Below the pieces are notes generated by a model that saw only the letters and a program-made list of their open reading frames with translations, did no database searches and was not told the origin of the DNA. This document shows positions 30,012 through 38,438 of a DNA stretch of 64,000 nucleotides, in pieces. The translations under genes were made by a program, and so were the position numbers. Numbering within the stretch: position 1 is the stretch's first letter; every line of letters begins with the position of its first letter. Origin of the DNA: Levilactobacillus parabrevis ATCC 53295 (GTDB lineage: Bacteria; Bacillota; Bacilli; Lactobacillales; Lactobacillaceae); contig NZ_AZCZ01000005.1 in the NCBI RefSeq assembly GCF_001434055.1, forward strand, positions 28,316 to 92,315. The letters run 5' to 3'.

Positions 30012-31259
30012 TTACTGGTTCAATTGTAAAGTCGCATCAAAATCTTTGTAAGCATCATCGTCATCCATGTCGTCAGTATCGTAATCTGCTGACCATTTCA
30101 AACGAATACTGGTTAAGTCAGACACGTCGTCCAGCTTCGGCAGTAAGAAGTAAATATTACCATCCGTTTGCGTCCCGGAGTCTAATTCACCATCGAAGTC
30201 ATCACTATCGGACATGTCGGCATCGACTTGTTGGCCATTACTGGTACTGAGCGTGGCTTGCGTGGGGTAGGCGTCAATATCGCGACCAGCATCGATGGCC
30301 ATATGGACTTTGACAATGCCATTGAAGGAAGTCTTATCGTGACCGCTCCCTTCAGAATACTCGCCATCAGTTTGGTAAACCGTGACCTTGTCGATGCTAA
30401 ATGTTGATTCAGACCAAGTTTCAGAATAATTCAGTGAGTAGCTTTGCTTATCAGCAATATCAATAGTGGAATCATCTAAGTCAATTGAATCAGTGCTGGT
30501 GGAATCAGAATCGCTATCGGTGTCAGTATCATCACTCGTTGAGGAATCTTCCGAATTACTGCTGGTACTAGTCGTGTCATTGTATGACGATAACTCACTG
30601 TCAGCAATAACCTGGGCCGAGTAGCCAAAGGTAATCGTAAGGACAATCGTCACAAGGGCCAGAATAACCCAGGTCCACCATTGCTTGACCCAGGGTTTGT
30701 GGGGCGTTGCTGATTCGAAACGGGTCCCGGCAGCGTTAGACTTTTGCGCGAGGAGAACGATGACCACGATCGAACCAACGATAGGAATCAAAAGCAACCA
30801 TAGAAAATGGCCTGACCGATTTGTATCGTGAAGTCGCCGAATCTCAGCAGTGAATAGACCAATAGTCGTGAGCGCGTAGATGATTGCTAGTAAGAATAGA
30901 ATTACTGGCCAGATAATGTTGGCAGAGTAGGCCATTTGTTTCAGAACGGGAGATAAACAAAGGTTTAAGATCACGCCGATAATAAAGATGTCCAGGTATA
31001 GCCACCAAAAGTCAGCTCGGTCTAGTCGTTTGGAGATGGTGAAAAGATCGCGCATACTTAGCTTGAGCGCTGTTAGCATATTAGGTTTATCTGGCTTGTC
31101 AGAGTGCGGCGCGTTGCGGTGGTCAGTTTCGACGGGTGTCGTCTCAGTAGCCATGTTTGAAACATTGGTTTGTTCCGTGCCACAGAATGGGCAGAATCTG
31201 ACCCCAGCAGGAATCTCCTTGCCACAGTGAATACAGTACATTTTAGGCTTGTCAGTCAT
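30012..31259 (-). CDS. Zinc-ribbon / DUF805 membrane protein with extracellular domain
   Basis: 415 aa. N-terminal zinc ribbon CIHCGKEIPAGVRFCPFCG (8-26); a linker; a DUF805-type membrane unit (about 65-180) containing RLDRADFWWLY and RLHDTNRSGHFLWLLLIPIVGS; a further membrane helix (about 198-216); a Ser/Asp/Thr-rich low-complexity spacer (about 225-265); and a C-terminal beta-rich domain resembling extracellular DUF4352-type sensor domains. Function unknown; the layout suggests a membrane-anchored surface sensor. ATG 31259 with GGAGGA upstream. The 397 bases beyond (31260-31656) are AT-rich; I see no gene or clear structure there. Confidence 0.75.
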   Translation of the reverse strand: MTDKPKMYCIHCGKEIPAGVRFCPFCGTEQTNVSNMATETTPVETDHRNAPHSDKPDKPNMLTALKLSMRDLFTISKRLDRADFWWLYLDIFIIGVILNLCLSPVLKQMAYSANIIWPVILFLLAIIYALTTIGLFTAEIRRLHDTNRSGHFLWLLLIPIVGSIVVIVLLAQKSNAAGTRFESATPHKPWVKQWWTWVILALVTIVLTITFGYSAQVIADSELSSYNDTTSTSSNSEDSSTSDDTDTDSDSDSTSTDSIDLDDSTIDIADKQSYSLNYSETWSESTFSIDKVTVYQTDGEYSEGSGHDKTSFNGIVKVHMAIDAGRDIDAYPTQATLSTSNGQQVDADMSDSDDFDGELDSGTQTDGNIYFLLPKLDDVSDLTSIRLKWSADYDTDDMDDDDAYKDFDATLQLNQ

Positions 31260-31656
31260 GAAAAATCCTCCAGTTATATGTATACAGCTTTTAAGGTCTT
31301 CGGTATTTGGACGAAAATATTGCTAGTAAATCGGGGCCTCAGGTAATTTAAAGTTTAAGCATTAGCAGGTTTAGATTCAAAAATAGAGGATTTAAGGTTG
31401 GCAAAAAATACGACAATATTAAGAATACTACGGGATTTGGATAATTAAAAGTGATATTTGTATAAATATTCTAAATATTGGGGATGTTACTGACTGTTAT
31501 GGCAGTTATTTAACGCTTTGCCTGAATATAGCACGAAATAGTTTTGTTTCGTTCATAAACTGGCCTGCCCAGACAAGTCGACTTATAGCCGTTTTCCGAA
31601 CAACAATGGTAACCTACAAGCATACTAGACAACGTATCATCAAGGGGGAGTTTCCA

Positions 31657-31899
31657 ATGACGAAAGGATTAGCATTTCGGTTTCACGGGGGTGCCACGGC
31701 CTTTATTGACCGGTTGGCAGTGGTGATCGATGATTTAGACGATGGGGACATTCAGTTGCTCGATCAGATTACGCAGTGGTCCTGGACCAATGACTGTGTG
31801 ATTCCCAATGGGGGCATTCAGTTGTCGGCCGAGGAAGTTGAACATCGTCTGGAAAAGTTCAGTCAGCTTGAATTGCTCGACTATGGCAGTCGGGTGTAA
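31657..31899 (+). CDS. Small unknown protein, paralogue of the 32486 gene
   Basis: 80 aa from ATG 31657 (AAGGGGGAG upstream; the in-frame ATG 31606 lacks one). Its opening FRFHGGATAFIDRLAVVIDDLDDGDIQLLDQI lines up with FEFKNGVHAFSRRLNQVIDHLDATEIALIETL of the 32486 product. It ends in a helix pair (SAEEVEHRLEKFSQLELLDY) like the last helices of a winged helix-turn-helix. A DNA-binding role is inference. Confidence 0.6.
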   Translation: MTKGLAFRFHGGATAFIDRLAVVIDDLDDGDIQLLDQITQWSWTNDCVIPNGGIQLSAEEVEHRLEKFSQLELLDYGSRV

Positions 31900-31903
31900 A
31901 CAA

Positions 31904-31939
31904 AGAGGGACGCTACTCATGGCGAGTGGCGTCCCTTCT
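31904..31939. terminator. Bidirectional intrinsic terminator
   Basis: AGAGGGACGC..ACTC pairs with GAGT..GCGTCCCTTCT; lies between converging genes at 31657 (+) and 31951 (-). Confidence 0.75.
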
Positions 31940-31950
31940 ATCATTCATGA

Positions 31951-32058
31951 TTAATCTTCTGCACGTTCATCGTGGAGCGTCCGTAATAGCACACAGATTG
32001 CAATGAGGTGCAAGATAATTGAAATAATATTCAAACACTTAGTTGTTTTCCGAATCAT
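31951..32058 (-). CDS. Tiny membrane peptide
   Basis: 35 aa: a basic start (MIRKTTK), one hydrophobic helix (about 9-26) and a charged end (RTLHDERAED). GAAGGGGG stands 7 bases before ATG 32058, a strong ribosome-binding site, and a GGCTAC/GTAGCC hairpin sits just above it. The layout resembles small membrane toxins or regulatory peptides, but no antisense RNA could be identified. May be cotranscribed with the 32142 gene 83 bases upstream. Confidence 0.45.
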   Translation of the reverse strand: MIRKTTKCLNIISIILHLIAICVLLRTLHDERAED

Positions 32059-32141
32059 GCAGAGACCCCCTTCGTGGCTACCTTCAGTGTAGCCGTTTTA
32101 GAGGCCGCTGCCTAGGCCTAATTGCTAAATGCAGCAAACGC

Positions 32142-32339
32142 CTAAGCTTGCGGATGAATCTCCAATACCGGGTGCCGTTTTGTCCCGGTCAATTCCACGT
32201 GGAGGTCATCGTGGGCGGCCAGTTTTTCCTGAATAGTTGCCACTTCTTCCTCGGTGAAACCCTCGACATCGTACATCAAGTTGCGCTTGGCCGGGAGCTT
32301 GGCAACCTTAGCTAGAATTGTCTTGATCAGTGTATCCAT
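32142..32339 (-). CDS. Small soluble unknown protein
   Basis: 65 aa, MDTLIKTILAKVAKLPAKRN then VEGFTEEEVATIQEKLAAHDDLHVELTG. Predicted helix-helix-strand with no recognised motif. AAAGGAG lies 10 bases before ATG 32339. Same strand as the tiny membrane peptide downstream. Confidence 0.6.
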   Translation of the reverse strand: MDTLIKTILAKVAKLPAKRNLMYDVEGFTEEEVATIQEKLAAHDDLHVELTGTKRHPVLEIHPQA

Positions 32340-32485
32340 GATGCATCGTCTCCTTTATCATTATTATCAGTTGGTTGGTCAATCACGCTATCATAGTCAG
32401 CGCTTCACAGCTCCAATTAGTTACCGCCGTGATAAGCTAAGGCTAAGCTATTTTGGGGTAATTAATCTTGGGGGAGATGAAATTG

Positions 32486-32746
32486 ATGGAATTTGAATTT
32501 AAGAATGGCGTTCACGCCTTCAGTCGGCGGTTGAATCAGGTCATTGATCATCTGGATGCAACGGAAATTGCGTTGATTGAAACACTGCTAGACATTGCCG
32601 TTGCACCAGAACAACCCATGACGGTCAAGGCGCTTCGTGAAAAACTGGGGATTACCACCGCCGAGTTATCGTTTTACCTGTCGCGACTGGTGCACCTGGA
32701 TCTCATTACCTGGACGCCTGAAGAGTCCACCGTTGTTGCCAATTAA
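32486..32746 (+). CDS. Small winged-helix-like protein
   Basis: 86 aa from ATG 32486, 9 bases after GGGGGAG; an ATG at 32477 abuts the ribosome-binding site and is less likely. N-terminal half matches the 31657 product. The C-terminal half, MTVKALREKLGITTAELSFYLSRLVHLDLITWTPE, reads as helix-turn-helix plus wing, so a small transcription factor is plausible. Targets unknown. The two paralogues bracket the two minus-strand genes. Confidence 0.6.
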   Translation: MEFEFKNGVHAFSRRLNQVIDHLDATEIALIETLLDIAVAPEQPMTVKALREKLGITTAELSFYLSRLVHLDLITWTPEESTVVAN

Positions 32747-32747
32747 G

Positions 32748-32781
32748 AAAGCGCGTAGGGCCACTGGTCTTACGCGCTTTT
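32748..32781. terminator. Bidirectional intrinsic terminator
   Basis: AAAGCGCGTA pairs with TACGCGCTTTT; between converging genes at 32486 (+) and 32789 (-). Confidence 0.85.
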
Positions 32782-32788
32782 AGCTGTC

Positions 32789-33151
32789 CTATTCCCGTTC
32801 GGCATCCTCTGCCAGCTCCAACCAAATCGTGAGTTGAGAGGGGATGTAGTCCGGCCACGCTTCCATCTTCTTCGCACAACGTTTGAGCAGATGACTCTGT
32901 CCATCGTTGGCGAGATCATCGAAGACGGTGAGCGCCTGTGAATTGTCTTCCAAGTCCGTGATCAACGTTGGTAGCTGATGCTTCCACTCTTCAATCAAAT
33001 CTTGATAGATCACAATCCGTCGTGCTAGTAGAATCGTATAGTCGACGCCCTCAACGTGTAATTGCTTGACGAAGCGGTCGTATTCATTGAAGACGGCCGT
33101 TTGAGCGCGTTGCCAATCAGTCTTGGTAAGTTCAATTTTCTCATTTCTCAT
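32789..33151 (-). CDS. Unknown protein, all-helical
   Basis: 120 aa from ATG 33151 (AGAGG 8 bases upstream); an in-frame ATG at 33175 would add eight residues. The sequence is almost wholly predicted helix with many charged residues (TDWQRAQTAVFNEYDRFVKQL, then DYTILLARRIVIYQDLIEEWKHQL). No membrane segment, no known motif. Terminator shared with the 32486 gene. Confidence 0.6.
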   Translation of the reverse strand: MRNEKIELTKTDWQRAQTAVFNEYDRFVKQLHVEGVDYTILLARRIVIYQDLIEEWKHQLPTLITDLEDNSQALTVFDDLANDGQSHLLKRCAKKMEAWPDYIPSQLTIWLELAEDAERE

Positions 33152-33304
33152 ATGCTCATCCTCTTGTCGTTTCATAATTTATGTAATGCCGATTTGTCGA
33201 TGCAAATCAGATTGATTACGAAACCGTATCCCTCAAATAGTATAGCATTATCTCCAAGAATGGTAAGCAAACTTGCAAATTAATCGTACCCGCGGTCGAA
33301 GCCA

Positions 33305-34177
33305 TTAACTTACACGACTATATCCAATGGTGTAATCAATGGTATAACCGGGTTCGACATTGAAAATATAAACGTTAAAATGAACCGCGTTGGAGCCAAT
33401 GGACTGGGCACGCATCTGCACCCCTCGAGCGACGAGCTCATTACCCTTGAAGATTGGTGTCACTGCGTAGCGAACGTAGTGGCTCTTGCTCTCCTTGAGG
33501 TAGGTTGCCACGTCCATTTCGTTGTGGAGCATGCAGGGACTGTTCAGCGTTCGGGTTCCCGTCATCAGATTCTTAGGATTGTTATTTTGCCCGGTAAATT
33601 GATAGCCGATCAAGTGGCTACGGTTATAGAGCCATCCGTGGCTGGTTCGCTTGTTATGCCAACCCGTTGGATCGACCGTCAGTGTTTCTCGTTTAGCGCT
33701 AGGCATCAGCGACTGATTCAGAAGGGCGGCTGCACCGGTGACCCGGTTCAAGCTGTCCAGGTTGTGATAGGTTGCCCAGGCACCATTCTTCGTGGACAGT
33801 TCGGCCCGGCTGAATCCAGGTTTATTCTGGTTGACGGTAATTTCCTGTTGCCCGCTGTAGGTCAGACTAGAAAGGTTGACTCCGGATGATTTAGTCGTCG
33901 CTGGCGCAGAGGTCGTTGACTTGTGGGCAGCGGCTTTGTTGGCTGCCTTGAGACTGGCCTGCTGACTGTTGAGCTTGGATTGGCGTTTATCCAGCCGGGC
34001 CTTTTCAGTGGAATTAGCCCGCTCCAAACTGCTGGCTTTCTTCTGTGGACCGTGGTCGTACATAACCTTGGTACTGGAGCTAGCCGACTTGGCGGTCGAT
34101 TTTTGCTGACCGCAGCCACTGAGGCCAATTCCGAGAATGGCCAATAGACTGGCGGTGAGTGTAATTAATTTTTTCAT
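33305..34177 (-). CDS. Secreted lipoprotein DNA/RNA non-specific endonuclease
   Basis: 290 aa. Lipoprotein signal with lipobox LSGC at about 18-21, a Ser/Lys/Ala-rich coil (about 25-95), then an EndA/NucA-type nuclease domain: WLYNRSHLIGYQFTGQNNNPKNLMTGTRTLN holds the catalytic His and the metal-binding Asn, followed by NEMDVATYL and HYVRYAVTPIF. Such enzymes degrade extracellular DNA or act in DNA uptake. Starts within the last bases of the upstream 34177 gene (TAATG), so the two are translationally coupled. No terminator was seen downstream. Confidence 0.85.
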   Translation of the reverse strand: MKKLITLTASLLAILGIGLSGCGQQKSTAKSASSSTKVMYDHGPQKKASSLERANSTEKARLDKRQSKLNSQQASLKAANKAAAHKSTTSAPATTKSSGVNLSSLTYSGQQEITVNQNKPGFSRAELSTKNGAWATYHNLDSLNRVTGAAALLNQSLMPSAKRETLTVDPTGWHNKRTSHGWLYNRSHLIGYQFTGQNNNPKNLMTGTRTLNSPCMLHNEMDVATYLKESKSHYVRYAVTPIFKGNELVARGVQMRAQSIGSNAVHFNVYIFNVEPGYTIDYTIGYSRVS

Positions 34178-34818
34178 TAGCGCAGCGCCTTTCTATAGCC
34201 CGCCGCCTTGGCCTGGGCTTCCGTACTGAAATAAACGGCATTGCTACTGTTCATGTGGTAGCCGGCTTGGTCGGGGGTATGGTAAATTTTAGAATTGCGA
34301 TTACCAACGATTTTCTTCGCCTTGTTGGTATCAAGATCGCCTTGCTTGTGGCTGGCACGGCTCGTCTGGGTCGCTTGACTACTGGCTGCAGCGGCAGCTT
34401 GCTTGGCGGCCTGTGCTTCAGCCTTGGACACGGATCGTGCACTCGCCTTCGAGCTGGCAACTGCTTCGCTAGCGCTATCCGCACGGGACTCGCTAGCTGA
34501 CTCGGAATCGGCCACCTGACTGTCGACCACGGCAAAGGCCTTGGCCTGACGGCTGGACGAGGCAGCCAGCTGGCGGGACTCGCTCTGGGCAGCGGTCAAA
34601 CGCTGTGTGCCGACCTTGACCGTCTTCGTTTGGACCGTGGGCTGGCTGGCACCCAGCGCGACCAGTCCGCCAAAGACAAAGAGCACAGTGCTGAGGGCCA
34701 CCAGCCATTTACGATGGTGGGTAAACGCCCAGTAGCCACCGCCAGCACAGGCGGCTAGCCAAATAAGTGTGAGAAAAATGATGAGCCACTCCTTTATGTA
34801 GATTGAAATTCCTAACAT
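34177..34818 (-). CDS. Membrane protein with C-terminal sunset-type domain
   Basis: 213 aa. Two membrane helices (about 9-28 and 37-56), a long Ser/Ala-rich coiled region (about 75-160) and a C-terminal IVGNRNSKIYHTPDQAGYHMNSSNAVYF..AGYR domain, the small fold often found beside secreted nucleases. Start is uncertain: ATG 34818 follows a GCGGC/GCCGC hairpin and has no good ribosome-binding site, while an AAAGGAG lies inside the coding region a few codons on, before ATC/ATT codons. Coupled to the nuclease gene; the pair probably works together at the cell surface. Confidence 0.7.
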   Translation of the reverse strand: MLGISIYIKEWLIIFLTLIWLAACAGGGYWAFTHHRKWLVALSTVLFVFGGLVALGASQPTVQTKTVKVGTQRLTAAQSESRQLAASSSRQAKAFAVVDSQVADSESASESRADSASEAVASSKASARSVSKAEAQAAKQAAAAASSQATQTSRASHKQGDLDTNKAKKIVGNRNSKIYHTPDQAGYHMNSSNAVYFSTEAQAKAAGYRKALR

Positions 34819-34970
34819 AGCGGCTTCAGCCGCTGCTAGGGTGAAGTTATGTTAAAACGTTCCCTCTAATTCTATGAGGTCAGTTGGCGGATTTCAAGCG
34901 AAACCTAGGCTTTTTGTTAAGTTTGGGGCCGACCAAGTTGAATTTAGTTTTAATTCCGTACAGGGAAAAT

Positions 34971-34995
34971 AAAAAGGTCGCCACTAGGACGACCC
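34971..34995 (-). terminator. mscL terminator
   Basis: Minus strand GGTCG/CGACC stem region followed by TTTTT and ATTTT. Confidence 0.75.
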
Positions 34996-35017
34996 ACATT
35001 GTTACGGTATTAAACGG

Positions 35018-35395
35018 TTACTTTTCATCTTTCTTCAGCAACTCGACGATTTCCTTCAGGTATTTTTCCTCGCCGGTTGGTTCCGGTTCAGTCGTTTCTT
35101 CGGCTGGTTTTGGTAGCAGCTTATTCAATAGCTTGATCAGTAGGAAGACCACGAACGCGATAATTAAGAAATTGATGACGGAGTTGATGAATGCCCCGTA
35201 GCGGAAATGGGCCTTGCCGACCGTTAGGACCAAATCTGAAAAGTCAATGCTCCCGATGAAGATTCCCAGGAGGGGGTTGATCAGATTTTCCACCAGCGAA
35301 TTAACGATGGCCGTGAAGGCAGCCCCAACAATAACCCCAACGGCCAGGTCCATCACGTTGCCGCGGGCAATAAACTCTTTAAATTCCTTTATCAA
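35018..35395 (-). CDS. mscL: Large-conductance mechanosensitive channel MscL
   Basis: 125 aa, usual length. Opens on membrane tension to release solutes during hypo-osmotic shock. [41 protein letters not shown] is the amphipathic helix plus TM1; TM2 covers about 66-90; the C-terminal helix is [22 protein letters not shown] precedes ATG 35395. Monocistronic. Confidence 0.96.
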   Translation of the reverse strand: MIKEFKEFIARGNVMDLAVGVIVGAAFTAIVNSLVENLINPLLGIFIGSIDFSDLVLTVGKAHFRYGAFINSVINFLIIAFVVFLLIKLLNKLLPKPAEETTEPEPTGEEKYLKEIVELLKKDEK

Positions 35396-35883
35396 AATAA
35401 TTTCCTCCCTCGCGACTCGGCGCCGCTTCGTTTACCCTCTATTTTTAACGATTTATTGATAAATTGCAACCGAAACGCGGCGGAGAGGTTTTTCGCTGGC
35501 TTTACCGATACTTTTACTTCGGTGGAAATAGTAAGGGGCGTTTGAGATTGTCAACTTCAATAGTCTAAAAATCTCCTACAATTTCACGCTAAGTAATGGG
35601 AACAAAGACTACAGATTTTTAAAGATGCCTTAATACGGGCATTTCGGCCGATTTAAGGTTTCAATAAAACGCAAAAAATAGTATAATGTAAGTGTTTACA
35701 AAGCGGTGAAGACTTATCTGAAATCAAGCTTCACAAAAGTTGTGGTGGGTGAACTTTTTACTTGCATTCTGGCGTAAAATCAACTATTATCAATTATTGA
35801 TACATTTTAAAATGGTAAGGCAGTCTAAACGGCCCTGAAAGCTAGGAATCGTGCTGATTGTCATTGTATAGGAGGTGATTACC
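35396..35883 (+). other. 488-base gap with a probable long leader
   Basis: The left part (to about 35680) shows nothing I can name. TATAAT at about 35683-35688 looks like the promoter of the 35884 gene, giving a leader of about 190 nt. The leader has a hairpin GTGAAG/CTTCAC (about 35707-35735) and a weak AAGTT/AACTTTTT stem after it, a possible attenuator. Confidence 0.35.
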
Positions 35884-36201
35884 ATGCTGAGTCGAACCAA
35901 AGAGTTTTTGCGGCAGAACAACTACCGTTATGAAAAATCGTATATTCGGCCGTTGATGGCGCCAGAGAGCGTCTACGTCTTCAAATTCGGAAAAGATTCG
36001 CTCAATAACCGGGTAATCATTCGTTATGGGCATACGTGGACCGGGCGTCAGCGAATTAACGAGATTGATTTGCGCCTGCATAAACAGAAGCATCCCCGCG
36101 TATTCCAAAATGAGGCGGACATGTTGGACTATCTCGAAACACGTCTTGCCCAGCGAAAGCAAAAAAACGCTGACCACCCGTCGAAAACCGAGAAGGTCTA
36201 G
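35884..36201 (+). CDS. Small basic unknown protein
   Basis: 105 aa from ATG 35884 with TAGGAGGTG upstream. Strongly basic, with LSRTKEFLRQNNYRYEKSYIRPLM, then a predicted sheet (SVYVFKFGKDSLNNRVIIRYGHTWTGRQRINEIDLRLHK) and a basic C-terminal helix. Nucleic-acid binding is possible but unproven. Ends at a terminator (36239-36275) before prmA. Confidence 0.65.
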   Translation: MLSRTKEFLRQNNYRYEKSYIRPLMAPESVYVFKFGKDSLNNRVIIRYGHTWTGRQRINEIDLRLHKQKHPRVFQNEADMLDYLETRLAQRKQKNADHPSKTEKV

Positions 36202-36238
36202 GCGGCCGTCTTCGTCAATTTCTTAAATGTTTAGCGGT

Positions 36239-36275
36239 GAGCTGGTGACAAGGTTGTTGTCCCGGCTCTTTTTTT
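36239..36275 (+). terminator. Intrinsic terminator
   Basis: GAGCTGG pairs with CCCGGCTC, inner CAA/TTG, followed by seven T. Confidence 0.8.
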
Positions 36276-36300
36276 ACATAGATTAAGGAGGAAATAATTC

Positions 36301-37251
36301 ATGGAATGGACCGAAGTCAGTGTTTTAACCACGAACGAGGCCGTTGAAGCGGTCAGCAACATCTTGCAAGAAGCCGGTGCCAGCGGGGTCAAAATCGATG
36401 ATGCCGCCGACTACGCTAACTTAAAGGCCGGTAAGTTTGGTGAAATCGTGGACCTCAAGACGATTCCCCATCGGACCACGGGCGCGCTGATCACCGCGTA
36501 CTATCCCGAGACGGTCTTTGTTCCCGAAATTCTGCCAACTATCAAGCAGCGGGTCAACGAACTCAGTCAGTTTGGCCTCGATCCCCAGCCAGGGACGGTG
36601 ACGACCAAGGCTGTTGACGATGTGAGCTGGGCAACTGCCTGGCAGAAGTACTACCATCCAGTCCGCGTGACGCGCTATTTGACGGTTACCCCCAGTTGGG
36701 AGAACTATCAACCTGTTCAAGCTGGTGAGAGCGTCATTCGCCTCGATCCCGGCATGGCCTTTGGGACGGGGACCCATCCAACGACGCGGCTCTCGATGAC
36801 CGCCCTGGAAATGGTCGTTCGTGGTGGCGAATCCATGTACGATGTGGGAACGGGCTCCGGTGTGCTGAGTATCGCGGCCAAATACATGGGGGTTAAGGAC
36901 ATTACGGCGTTTGACCTCGATGAGGTGGCCGTTCGTTCCGCCAAGACCAACCTGGATTTGAACCCGGTAGCTAAGGACGTTGTGGCTAAGCCTAACGACT
37001 TACTGAAGGGCATTCACCAGCCGGTTAACCTGGTTGTGGCGAACATTTTAGCTGAGATCATCCTACCTTTAGTGCCACAAGCGTGGGAAAACTTGACCGA
37101 TGGTGGTTACTTCCTGACGTCGGGCATCATTGCTGACAAATTAGATGAAGTGGTTGCTGCGCAAGAAAAACAGGGCTTCATCATTGATAACATTTTGCAG
37201 ATGAAGGACTGGCGTGGTGTGATCGCGCACAAACCAACGGAGGATGAATAG
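36301..37251 (+). CDS. prmA: Ribosomal protein L11 methyltransferase PrmA
   Basis: 316 aa. Substrate-recognition N-terminal domain, then the methyltransferase: [20 protein letters not shown] (about 141-160), SAM loop [14 protein letters not shown] (about 180), acidic loop FDLDEVAV and the [10 protein letters not shown] catalytic region. It trimethylates L11. AGGAGG before ATG 36301; rsmE begins 2 bases after the stop, a standard pair in Firmicutes. Confidence 0.97.
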   Translation: MEWTEVSVLTTNEAVEAVSNILQEAGASGVKIDDAADYANLKAGKFGEIVDLKTIPHRTTGALITAYYPETVFVPEILPTIKQRVNELSQFGLDPQPGTVTTKAVDDVSWATAWQKYYHPVRVTRYLTVTPSWENYQPVQAGESVIRLDPGMAFGTGTHPTTRLSMTALEMVVRGGESMYDVGTGSGVLSIAAKYMGVKDITAFDLDEVAVRSAKTNLDLNPVAKDVVAKPNDLLKGIHQPVNLVVANILAEIILPLVPQAWENLTDGGYFLTSGIIADKLDEVVAAQEKQGFIIDNILQMKDWRGVIAHKPTEDE

Positions 37252-37253
37252 GC

Positions 37254-38006
37254 ATGCAACGGTATTTCTTAGATGACAGCCATCAGACCGGCGATCGCGT
37301 GGCCTTACCCGAGACAATTGCCCATCACTGGGTGACGGTTCTGCGGGCTGAGGTCGGTGCCACGGCAGAATTTGTCGATACCCAGGCCCATCTTTTCTAC
37401 GGCGAACTGACGCAGACGACCACTGAGGCGGCAACCGTAACGTTGACGGCTGTTCCCACGCCGAAAGTGGAATTACCGGTTCACGTGACGATTGCTTGTG
37501 GGCTGCCTAAACAGGAGAAGGCCGAGTGGATTACCCAGAAAGCGACCGAGCTTGGGGTCGATCGAATCATCTTCTTCGGTGGTGACTGGTCCGTTGCCAA
37601 GTGGCAGGGGAATAAAGTTGATAAAAAAATAAAACGACTCACTAAGATTGCCCACGGTGCGGCTGAACAATCTCATCGGTTACGGCGACCGGTCGTGAGC
37701 TATGCTCAGAACCTCGCAGCGGTCCTTCAGGAGCCCGTAGACGTGCGCTTAATGGCCTATGAAGAATCAGCCAAGCAGGGTGAACAGAGTGCCTTAAATC
37801 AACAACTACAGGCCATTACACCGGGACAGAGCCTGTTGACCATCTTTGGTCCTGAAGGCGGTATTAGTCCAGCCGAGGTGGCTGCATCCCAGGCCGCTCA
37901 GACGACACTAGTTGGTCTAGGCCCCCGAATTTTACGAACGGAAACTGCTCCATTATACCTGCTTTCAGCCGTTTCGATGGTGATGGAACTTCAACAACCG
38001 AGATGA
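37254..38006 (+). CDS. rsmE: 16S rRNA (uracil(1498)-N3)-methyltransferase RsmE
   Basis: 250 aa SPOUT methyltransferase modifying U1498 of 16S rRNA. PUA-like N-terminus (MQRYFLDDSHQTGDRVALPE..HHWVTVLRAEVG region), then the knotted domain with GLPKQEKAEWITQKATELGV, TIFGPEGGISPAEV (about 198) and LGPRILRTETAPLYLLSAVSM (SAM binding). Ribosome-binding site lies in the end of prmA. Confidence 0.97.
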   Translation: MQRYFLDDSHQTGDRVALPETIAHHWVTVLRAEVGATAEFVDTQAHLFYGELTQTTTEAATVTLTAVPTPKVELPVHVTIACGLPKQEKAEWITQKATELGVDRIIFFGGDWSVAKWQGNKVDKKIKRLTKIAHGAAEQSHRLRRPVVSYAQNLAAVLQEPVDVRLMAYEESAKQGEQSALNQQLQAITPGQSLLTIFGPEGGISPAEVAASQAAQTTLVGLGPRILRTETAPLYLLSAVSMVMELQQPR

Positions 38007-38068
38007 TTTAATGAAATCTCCGTGAAAACATGCTAAAATGGTTCCAATTATAAGAGAGAATTGGGTGA

Positions 38069-38410
38069 ATGTGGATGGCGTTTTTGGAGAGAGTGGGTTG
38101 GCGTTACTGGGCGGTTGGTCTGGTGATGGGAATGATCGTTCCTGCAGTGTTGAGTTGGTTGGGAATCAGTCCAGTCTGGCGCTTTGCGGGATTACTGGTC
38201 ATTGTCAATGGTGGCTTGGCCGTGGCACTGGGACGACGAATCTATCGCCGGACTCAACCCGGCTGGTGGCTCGTTATTTGGCCACTGGTCTACTTACTGG
38301 GGTCCTATCTATTCTTACCTCAGTACACGTGGTCCTTCGCGGTGGTCTATCTGTGCCTAGCTTATCTGGGCTATGGTTTAACGGAAACGAAGCAAGCAAT
38401 CGAATCATAA
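38069..38410 (+). CDS. Small membrane protein between rsmE and relA
   Basis: 113 aa with four predicted membrane segments (about 13-30, 38-54, 66-82 and 86-103) joined by short loops such as GRRIYRRTQPGW. ATG 38069 or 38075; both share AGAGAG/GGGTG upstream. No recognised motif. Its location suggests readthrough into relA, 28 bases downstream. Confidence 0.65.
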   Translation: MWMAFLERVGWRYWAVGLVMGMIVPAVLSWLGISPVWRFAGLLVIVNGGLAVALGRRIYRRTQPGWWLVIWPLVYLLGSYLFLPQYTWSFAVVYLCLAYLGYGLTETKQAIES

Positions 38411-38438
38411 TTTATAACTAAGGGTGGTGGCGTCCAAT

